Made by a program: the position numbers and the translations under genes
The notes under the pieces: model-generated
The model's input: only the letters and a program-made list of their open reading frames with translations
Database searches by the model: none
What the model was told of the DNA's origin: nothing
Shown: piece by piece, positions 5,391 through 9,424 of the stretch
Layout of the letters: every line of letters starts with the position of its first letter
Position numbering within the stretch: position 1 is the stretch's first letter
Assembly: GCA_003486665.1 (NCBI GenBank)
Contig: DNGF01000246.1
Coordinates: 1 to 9,424 of the forward strand
DNA: 9,424 nt
Source of the DNA: Oscillospiraceae bacterium
GTDB lineage: Bacteria > Bacillota > Clostridia > Oscillospirales > Acutalibacteraceae
Reading direction: 5' to 3'

Positions 5391-5480
5391 ATCAAGCAAC
5401 GGTTATTTTAGCTGTTATTTAGTGCTTTTAATTCCTATATTAGAAAATAATTCCATTATTTTATAACCATTTTACAAATT

Positions 5481-5503
5481 ACAGTGACAAAAACAGTGAC
5501 AAA
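5481..5503 (+). repeat. Left integrase-arm-type repeats
   Basis: Two ACAGTGACAAA units lie at 5481-5491 and 5493-5503 (12-base spacing), about 90 bases inside the left tRNA junction. The same unit is present twice at the right end (9340-9361) and once in the older scar (5221-5231). Identical direct repeats near both ends are typical of arm-type binding sites for tyrosine integrases (compare the lambda P arm and Tn916 DR2). Assignment to this integrase is inference. Confidence 0.6.
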
Positions 5504-5504
5504 A

Positions 5505-5540
5505 AAGCTACTGACTTTTTACGGTCGGTAGCTTCTTTTT
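5505..5540. terminator. Terminator of the element repressor gene
   Basis: AAGCTACTGAC (5505-5515) pairs with GTCGGTAGCTT (5524-5534), an 11-bp stem with one G-T pair. T runs follow on both strands. On the minus strand it lies directly after the repressor stop codon at 5540. Confidence 0.8.
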
Positions 5541-5971
5541 TATTGTTTGTCCAATTGGCTTTTAGCCTTTTTCAATTCGTTTTCTGCAAAATTGAGAATA
5601 TTTGTCAGAGCTAATTTTTTCATTTCGTCCTTTTCTGCTTCAACCTTTGCCCTTAGTTCGCTTATCTCCTTTTCCTGCTCTTCTATTATCTTTCGTGTTT
5701 TTTCTTTATCCTTGCTGTAATCGTCTGTACCGATAATTATATCAACAGGTATTTCATAGAGCTTTGATAATCTTACAAGCATTTCCGCAGGCGGTTCGCT
5801 CGCTCCGCTTTCATAATTTCTATAAGTTTGATATTGAACCTTTAAAAGTTCCGCTACTTCTTTTTGTTGCAATCCTGCTTTTTTTCTAAGTTCTATTATG
5901 TTTCTTGCTATAAGCTCTTTTCGCTCTTGTTTATTATACAGATAATTGTATTTCTTTAACTTTTCATACAT
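5540..5971 (-). CDS. XRE-family repressor of the element, with C-terminal coiled coil
   Basis: The 143-residue regulator has an HTH_3 domain at about 22-79, with LQQKEVAELLKVQYQTYRNY (34-53) as the helix-turn-helix and SGASEPPAEMLVRLSKLYEIPVD closing it. A long charged helix follows at about 88-141, rich in Glu and Lys, likely a coiled coil for oligomerisation. The ATG at 5971 has AGGTG six bases upstream; the GTG at 5980 lies inside that site. It reads away from the 83-residue gene, with two consensus promoters back to back between them. This is the arrangement of a cI-like maintenance repressor that keeps the element quiet. It has no peptidase domain, so it would not be cleaved in the LexA/CI manner; release would need an antirepressor, a ligand or a protease supplied elsewhere. 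Confidence 0.85.
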   Translation of the reverse strand: MYEKLKKYNYLYNKQERKELIARNIIELRKKAGLQQKEVAELLKVQYQTYRNYESGASEPPAEMLVRLSKLYEIPVDIIIGTDDYSKDKEKTRKIIEEQEKEISELRAKVEAEKDEMKKLALTNILNFAENELKKAKSQLDKQ

Positions 5972-5987
5972 TTTAATCACCTATTCA

Positions 5988-6016
5988 ATTATATTTTATA
6001 TTTTTTGATTTGTCAA
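5988..6016 (-). promoter_or_regulatory. Repressor gene promoter
   Basis: On the minus strand a perfect TTGACA (6011-6016), a 17-base spacer and a perfect TATAAT (5988-5993), just before the repressor gene. Confidence 0.82.
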
Positions 6017-6044
6017 CAACTCATATTTTCTTGTAATTTGGAAA

Positions 6045-6063
6045 TTGATTGTTAAATAATCAA
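6045..6063. promoter_or_regulatory. Candidate central operator between divergent promoters
   Basis: TTGATT (6045-6050) and AATCAA (6058-6063) form an inverted repeat with a 7-base centre, between the two divergent promoters. It is a reasonable binding site for the adjacent XRE repressor, but in such AT-rich DNA a chance match is possible. Confidence 0.4.
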
Positions 6064-6071
6064 ATTAGGTA

Positions 6072-6100
6072 TTGACAACTTAGAATAATTGTTATATATT
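6072..6100 (+). promoter_or_regulatory. Rightward promoter of the element
   Basis: TTGACA (6072-6077), a 17-base spacer and TATATT (6095-6100). The leader runs about 60 bases to the ATG at 6167. It is the likely lytic-type promoter controlled by the repressor. Confidence 0.8.
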
Positions 6101-6166
6101 TATTACAGAGTAATTATTTCATATAATTTAATAATTATTTTGATTACTTTTAAAGGTGGTGATGAA

Positions 6167-6418
6167 ATGTCAAAAGTATGTGATAGCTCTACGTTGTCGG
6201 CATTGGATAGCCTTACAAATGATTTAAAGGTGGTTTCCTTTGCTTATCGCTTGTATGTAGATACTATTTGTGATGACCGTTCAAAAGATAACTTGTCGGA
6301 GCTTTTCGCCTTGTTGTCTTTGAATATGGAAAACCTTGAATATCTTTCCTCGCAGTTCGTTAGGCTTCGTAATTGCTTATATTCTGAAATTACTATGACT
6401 TATGATAGTAAGTTTTAG
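6167..6418 (+). CDS. Hypothetical 83-residue helical protein, first rightward gene of the element
   Basis: This is an unrecognised small acidic-to-neutral protein, mostly predicted helix. SALDSLTNDLKVVSFAYRLYVDTIC and NLSELFALLSLNMENLEYLSSQF look like two amphipathic helices, and there are three cysteines. It has no signal peptide, membrane segment or HTH. The ATG at 6167 follows AAAGGTGG (6152-6159); an upstream start in the same frame lacks such a signal and lies on the promoter. Its place directly under the repressor-controlled promoter is where excision regulators or antirepressors often sit. That is context only, with no sequence support for a function. An 857-base non-coding stretch follows it. 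Confidence 0.65.
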   Translation: MSKVCDSSTLSALDSLTNDLKVVSFAYRLYVDTICDDRSKDNLSELFALLSLNMENLEYLSSQFVRLRNCLYSEITMTYDSKF

Positions 6419-6460
6419 TAAGGTTGTATATGTTGGTGATGTAGTGTCCTATTGTCGGTA

Positions 6461-6638
6461 CTGTCACACGCTTTAGCGTGACAGGAACGACAAAACAGAG
6501 GTCGCACTTGTTCCGAGGGGCAGGGCTTGCTGTTGGTAGGTACGGGGCAGAAAGTAAATTCGCCCTGATCCAGCATATACAATAGAACGGCTTTAGCCGT
6601 TCCACCTTACTACTGTAGTAATGCAGAAATTGCGGTGG
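6461..6638 (+). other. Hairpin-rich, GC-richer non-coding region
   Basis: Several hairpins lie in a row. CTGTC-AC-ACGC/GCGTGACAG with loop TTTA is at 6461-6484 (two-base bulge). A perfect 7-bp GAACGGC/GCCGTTC with the same TTTA loop is at 6585-6602. A 15-base palindrome TTACTACTGTAGTAA (6607-6621) is enclosed by CCACC (6602-6606) and GGTGG (6634-6638). The two TTTA hairpins share the apex GCTTTAGC. The interior is richer in G and C than the rest of the element. No open frame with a ribosome binding site is visible. A single-strand replication origin or a structured RNA are both possible. Confidence 0.5.
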
Positions 6639-6671
6639 TTCTTCTCTTTTCGTGGCAGTATTAGTTACCGT

Positions 6672-6780
6672 AGGTGCTGAAAGGTGTATTTGCCTTGTTT
6701 AGCAAATGGGCTTTATTGATATCTTTTATCTCTTGTAGTGACTTCAAATGCTCTATGCTACGTGCTTTCAGCACCTTTTA
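6672..6780 (+). ncRNA. Candidate structured RNA closed by a 12-bp stem with a U tract
   Basis: AGGTGCTGAAAG (6672-6683) pairs perfectly with CTTTCAGCACCT (6765-6776) around 81 bases. TTTT follows, so the closing stem could double as a terminator-like end. Inside, ATTTGC/GCAAAT (6688-6707) forms a second hairpin, and GTAG/CTAC (6735-6761) a weak third. The shape suggests a small RNA or a folded replication origin strand. No known RNA family is recognised and no promoter was identified for it. Confidence 0.4.
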
Positions 6781-7057
6781 ACTCTGCAAAAAAATGTCGC
6801 ACAATTTGCATATATAAGTATATTACTTGATTATAGACTAAAAATGTACTCACTTTTAAAAAACTGACCTCTTGCAGAATGTAAATTCAGATGTAGAAAG
6901 TAGGTTTTAACAGAGAAAAATTTTAGTCTTGGTAGGTAGTAAATGTAAAAAAATAATATGTAGAAAGTACGCAAATTGAATTTCGCTTTAAATGTTGGAA
7001 AGGGCAAAACAAACGGGAAAACACTTTCAAAGGTTGTCCCACGTTTATATATTCCCC

Positions 7058-7226
7058 CGCACAACAAAAAAGCGGAATAACGAAAAGAAAGGCAAAGCAA
7101 CAAAAACTACGAGCAGTACGGCACACAAGAAAGATATAGCCACACAACAACAATGAGCTTTTTTGTTGTGCGCCGTCACGGAGTGACAAGCCGTCCGCAG
7201 GACACGCCGTAGGCGGAAAGCTCATT
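7058..7226. other. Alternative-fold hairpin cluster upstream of rep (candidate origin or leader switch)
   Basis: A 16-bp perfect inverted repeat (7058-7073 with 7157-7172, arm GCACAACAAAAAAGC) encloses 83 bases. Its right arm overlaps AATGAGCTTT (7152-7161), which can instead pair with AAAGCTCATT (7217-7226). That second stem would enclose GTCAC/GTGAC (7175-7187) and GTCC/GGAC (7193-7203). The two long stems exclude each other. It lies about 50 bases before the rep ribosome binding site. Either a replication initiation site for the Rep protein or a regulatory leader for rep would fit. The rest of 6781-7275 is AT-rich with no gene that I can support. Confidence 0.45.
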
Positions 7227-7275
7227 TATTAACTTGATTAAAATAGTATATTAGCAGATTTGAGGTGATATTTAT

Positions 7276-8046
7276 TTGAATGATTTCTTAGTTCCCGAAA
7301 GTGAAGTACGTTTTAATACAATGGTAAAAACTTACCCTGACGGGTCTCAAAAACTTACTGTATTTAATAAACCCGTTTATATTAAACCCGGTTATGAACT
7401 TCACGAATATAAAGACCGTGATAGACCGACTGAATATAATACAGACGGTGAAAGCAGACTTGATAATCTTCATCGGACGAAAAATAAAGTATTTGATATT
7501 GCATATATGAACGATTGGCAATACTTTGTTACAGGCACTTTCCGTGCTGATGATAAGGTTGACAGATATAATCCCGATGAATGTAAAAAGGCTTTACGAA
7601 AATTTTTGAATAATCAGGTAAACAGAAAAGGGTTAGTATATTTGTTGCTTCCTGAGTATCACAAAGACGGTGCAATTCACTTTCACGCCCTTGTTAAAGG
7701 CGATAAATTTAACCTTGTTGACAGTGGTAAACGTACTGATGACGGAAGGGTTAAATATAATTGGTCTGATTGGAAATATGGCTTTTCTACTGTTATTCCT
7801 ATTGTTGGCGAAAAATCTTTTCTTGCAAAGTATATTACAAAGTACATAACAAAAGACGTAAAAAAGATATTCGGTCAATATTACCTTGCAGGCGGTAAAG
7901 GTTTAAAGCGTGATGTACCTTTCGAGCTTTGCAATACTGATTTTGACGGTTACGACTGTCAGGAATACTGCATCGAAGATGCACATTTAAGGGTTAAATA
8001 CCCTGAAAATAATAATTATTTGGAGGCTATAAAAAATGTTAAATAA
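7276..8046 (+). CDS. Rolling-circle replication initiator, HUH endonuclease of phiX174 gpA-like two-tyrosine type
   Basis: The 256-residue protein would nick one strand at the element's origin and attach to the 5' end through tyrosine, starting rolling-circle replication of the excised circle. Visible motifs are FVTGTF (84-89, motif I), IHFHAL (134-139, the HUH metal-binding motif with H135 and H137) and KYITKYITK (185-193) with Y186 and Y190 four residues apart. That spacing matches the YxxxY pair of superfamily I initiators such as phiX174 gpA. It is much shorter than gpA and has no helicase domain, so a host helicase would be needed. The start is TTG at 7276, supported by AGGTGAT (7263-7269); the next in-frame ATG (7321) has no ribosome binding site. 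It overlaps xis by 11 bases, so rep, xis and int form one operon. Confidence 0.85.
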   Translation: MNDFLVPESEVRFNTMVKTYPDGSQKLTVFNKPVYIKPGYELHEYKDRDRPTEYNTDGESRLDNLHRTKNKVFDIAYMNDWQYFVTGTFRADDKVDRYNPDECKKALRKFLNNQVNRKGLVYLLLPEYHKDGAIHFHALVKGDKFNLVDSGKRTDDGRVKYNWSDWKYGFSTVIPIVGEKSFLAKYITKYITKDVKKIFGQYYLAGGKGLKRDVPFELCNTDFDGYDCQEYCIEDAHLRVKYPENNNYLEAIKNVK

Positions 8047-8227
8047 TCGTGTTGCTTACAATGTACCTGAAGTCGCTAAACTTCTTGGTATAAGTGTTTC
8101 AAAATGTTATCAGCTTGTAAAGAGCGGTTCTATTCCGCATCTGCACCTTGACGGTAGATATATTATCCCTGTTTCCGCTTTTGATAAATGGCTTGATAAT
8201 TCTGTTACTGGTGGTGTTTCTAAATGA
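8036..8227 (+). CDS. xis: Excisionase-like small HTH protein
   Basis: The 63-residue protein is a single MerR-like/HTH_17 winged helix. YNVPEVAKLLGISVSKCYQLVKSG (8-31) is the helix-turn-helix, IPHLHLDGRYIIP (33-45) the wing and VSAFDKWLDNS (46-56) the closing helix. This is the common excisionase fold; it would bend attachment-site DNA and direct the integrase toward excision. GGAGG (8022-8026) lies nine bases before the ATG, inside the end of rep. Its stop overlaps the integrase start in ATGA (8224-8227), so the two are translationally coupled. It is directly upstream of int, as in many tyrosine-recombinase elements. The role is inferred from fold and position. Confidence 0.85.
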   Translation: MLNNRVAYNVPEVAKLLGISVSKCYQLVKSGSIPHLHLDGRYIIPVSAFDKWLDNSVTGGVSK

Positions 8228-9357
8228 GAGGTTCAGTTATAAAGCGTGGTAACACATATATGGCTTATTATTATACTGGTGAGAAAATAAACGGTGAATA
8301 TGTTCGTAAAACAAAAAGCGGTTTTAAAACAAAGAAAGAAGCTCAAAAGTTTTTACGTTCTGTTATTGATGATATCGAAGCCGGAATAAATATTCAAGGT
8401 GCAGATGTTTTGTTAAAACGCTTCTTGATTGATTGGCTTGATGAATATAGTAAAATAGCCTGTTTAGCCGAAAATACATACAGAGGTTATCATACAAACA
8501 TTGTCAATCACGTTATCCCAGTTATAGGCGATATAAAGTTAAATTCTTTAAAGCCTGAACATATTGACAAATTATTGCTTATATTGACCGATAAAGGACT
8601 TTCCGCTACTACTCAGCGTTATGTTATAGCTGTTCTTAGAAAAGCTCTAAATTGGGCTGTAAAACGTCGTATTATAAGCTATAATGTTATTGATTATGTC
8701 GATATACCAAAATCTGAAAAATACATTCCTACATTTTTGGATGAGCAACAGTTGCAAACTTTATTGAATTACTGTTTCGATAATCCTTTACTTACTCCTA
8801 TATGTTTATGTATTCTTTTGGGTTTGCGCCGTGGTGAAGCCTTGGGTTTAAAATGGTCTGACTTTGATTTTAATAATAAAACTGTTCATATCCAAAGAAC
8901 CGCTTCACCCTCTAAAGGTGGATATCATTTCTCACCTTGTAAAACGGAAAAAAGCAATAGATTTTTATCTTTGCCTGATATTGCTGTTTCTGTCTTAGAA
9001 AATTGGAAAATGTATCAATCCAAATTTTATTTGACGATTGATAATTTTAACTCTGATGATTATGTTTTTTATAATTATACTTGTAAAATTTTGTCTTGTT
9101 CAGCTATACGCAGATATTATAAAAAGGCTTTGCAAGATTGTAATTTGCCTGATATCAGAATACATGACCTCAGGCACTCATACGCAACATTGCTTTTGAA
9201 GAAAAATATTGCTCCAAAGGTTGCAAGTAAAATGTTAGGTCATTCCGATACACGCACAACTTTAGACATATATACTCACGTTTTAACCAATATGCAAGAG
9301 CCAGTTACAAACGCTATTAACGATACTTTCAAAGACATTACAGTGACAAAACAGTGA
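8224..9357 (+). CDS. int: Tyrosine recombinase / integrase
   Basis: This 377-residue integrase catalyses insertion into and excision from the tRNA-Ser gene. The N-terminal part (about 1-50) is an arm-binding domain (GSVIKRGNTYMAYYYTG, then KKEAQKFL). Residues about 62-150 form the core-binding SAM-like domain (TYRGYHTNIVNHVIP). The catalytic domain carries R202 (GLRRGEALGL), a beta-hairpin lysine at K240/K243, H314 and R317 (HDLRHSYA), H340 (LGHSD) and the nucleophile Y350 (DIYTHV). All expected catalytic residues are present, so it should be active. The ATG overlaps the xis stop. The last codons lie inside the right-hand direct repeat, and the TGA stop (9355-9357) is created by the second ACAGTGACAAA unit. 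Confidence 0.95.
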   Translation: MRGSVIKRGNTYMAYYYTGEKINGEYVRKTKSGFKTKKEAQKFLRSVIDDIEAGINIQGADVLLKRFLIDWLDEYSKIACLAENTYRGYHTNIVNHVIPVIGDIKLNSLKPEHIDKLLLILTDKGLSATTQRYVIAVLRKALNWAVKRRIISYNVIDYVDIPKSEKYIPTFLDEQQLQTLLNYCFDNPLLTPICLCILLGLRRGEALGLKWSDFDFNNKTVHIQRTASPSKGGYHFSPCKTEKSNRFLSLPDIAVSVLENWKMYQSKFYLTIDNFNSDDYVFYNYTCKILSCSAIRRYYKKALQDCNLPDIRIHDLRHSYATLLLKKNIAPKVASKMLGHSDTRTTLDIYTHVLTNMQEPVTNAINDTFKDITVTKQ

Positions 9358-9424
9358 CAAATGCAAGACAAAAGAGGGTTCAACCTTGCAATACAGTAAA
9401 AAAATTTATGAAAAGAAAAAGACT
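9321..9424 (+). repeat. Right copy of the long direct repeat (partial)
   Basis: Starting inside the integrase gene, this copy matches 5202-5294 with two substitutions and an 11-base insertion. The window ends at GACT, which corresponds to 5294. If the match continues, the terminator hairpin and an intact tRNA-Ser(GGA) on the minus strand should lie just beyond the window. Confidence 0.85.
9340..9361 (+). repeat. Right integrase-arm-type repeats, overlapping the int stop
   Basis: Two abutting ACAGTGACAAA units lie at 9340-9350 and 9351-9361. They match the two left-end units (5481-5503). The integrase stop codon lies within the second unit. Confidence 0.6.

Larger units (their letters stand above)
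5331..9424. mobile_element. Integrated RCR-type element in tRNA-Ser(GGA), right end beyond window
   Basis: The left boundary is the tRNA-Ser 3' half ending at 5390. The cargo is an XRE repressor, an 83-residue protein, structured non-coding DNA and a rep-xis-int operon. The right boundary is the repeat beginning at 9321, cut off by the window end. Gene order and the Rep type resemble small integrative plasmid-like elements such as pSAM2, but no relaxase, FtsK/TraB-like translocase or conjugation gene is visible. It may therefore be mobilised by other elements or be non-transmissible. Its genes are markedly more AT-rich than the left half of the window. Confidence 0.85.

Noticed and set aside
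5331..5400. Functional tRNA gene
   Set aside because: Only the 3' half is present. The 5' anticodon stem, D arm and 5' acceptor strand are missing, so it is an attachment-site fragment.
5224..5466. Plus-strand frame beginning in the integrase remnant
   Set aside because: It reads through the terminator hairpin and the antisense strand of the tRNA-Ser fragment. It is a chance run-on of the decayed integrase tail.
6393..7225. Minus-strand frames in the non-coding stretch of the element
   Set aside because: They have no ribosome binding sites, unusual Phe/Tyr/Cys-rich composition typical of AT-rich noncoding DNA, and they overlap the hairpin clusters.
7288..7878. Minus-strand frames opposite rep
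   Set aside because: They are antisense to the HUH initiator gene and show no domain or start signal.

Overview
The window looks like chromosomal DNA of a low-to-moderate GC Gram-positive of the class Clostridia, probably a gut Ruminococcus/Oscillospiraceae relative. The grounds are strong AGGAGG-type ribosome binding sites, sigma-A style TTGACA-N17-TATAAT promoters, U-tracted hairpin terminators and the protein families present. This is inference from style; no species can be named. Bases 1-5200 are richer in GC than the very AT-rich 5391-9320, which fits the latter being acquired.

Region 1 (1-2466) is a divergent locus. A WYL-domain regulator reads rightward from 1301. Reading leftward from 1099 are a GIY-YIG-like protein and then two tandem 50-residue hydrophobic peptides, each with its own strong ribosome binding site. 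Both promoters can be read in the 200-bp gap, and a GTTCCTAT motif occurs three times there: just after the WYL promoter start, inside the spacer of the nuclease promoter, and between them. WYL regulators often control phage-defence cargo, so this is the best candidate in the window for an undescribed system. The tandem unit carries a decayed copy of the last codons of the nuclease gene, and the array may continue past base 1.

Region 2 (2651-4543) holds a leftward pair, a zinc-ribbon/CFI-box protein translationally coupled to a five-helix membrane protein. A small XRE regulator diverges from it. A TTTTGCAC/GTGCAAAA palindrome lies over the expected start of the leftward transcript. No function is known to me for the pair.

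Region 3 (4554-5390) is a graveyard of integrations at a tRNA-Ser(GGA) gene. One tRNA 3'-end scar lies at 4560-4613. A second, longer scar (5202-5390) carries the last codons of an integrase, a terminator and the tRNA 3' half up to the anticodon loop. A NUDIX hydrolase gene lies between them.

Region 4 (5331 to beyond 9424) is a small integrated element: a leftward XRE repressor, a divergent 83-residue protein, an 850-bp structured non-coding stretch, then an overlapping rep-xis-int operon. Rep has the HUH and two-tyrosine (YxxxY) motifs of the phiX174 gpA type, and Int is a tyrosine recombinase. The layout resembles a mini-AICE (compare pSAM2 repSA-xis-int), but no transfer gene is visible. 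Integrase-arm-like ACAGTGACAAA repeats lie near both ends. The window stops inside the right-hand repeat, just before where an intact tRNA-Ser would be expected.
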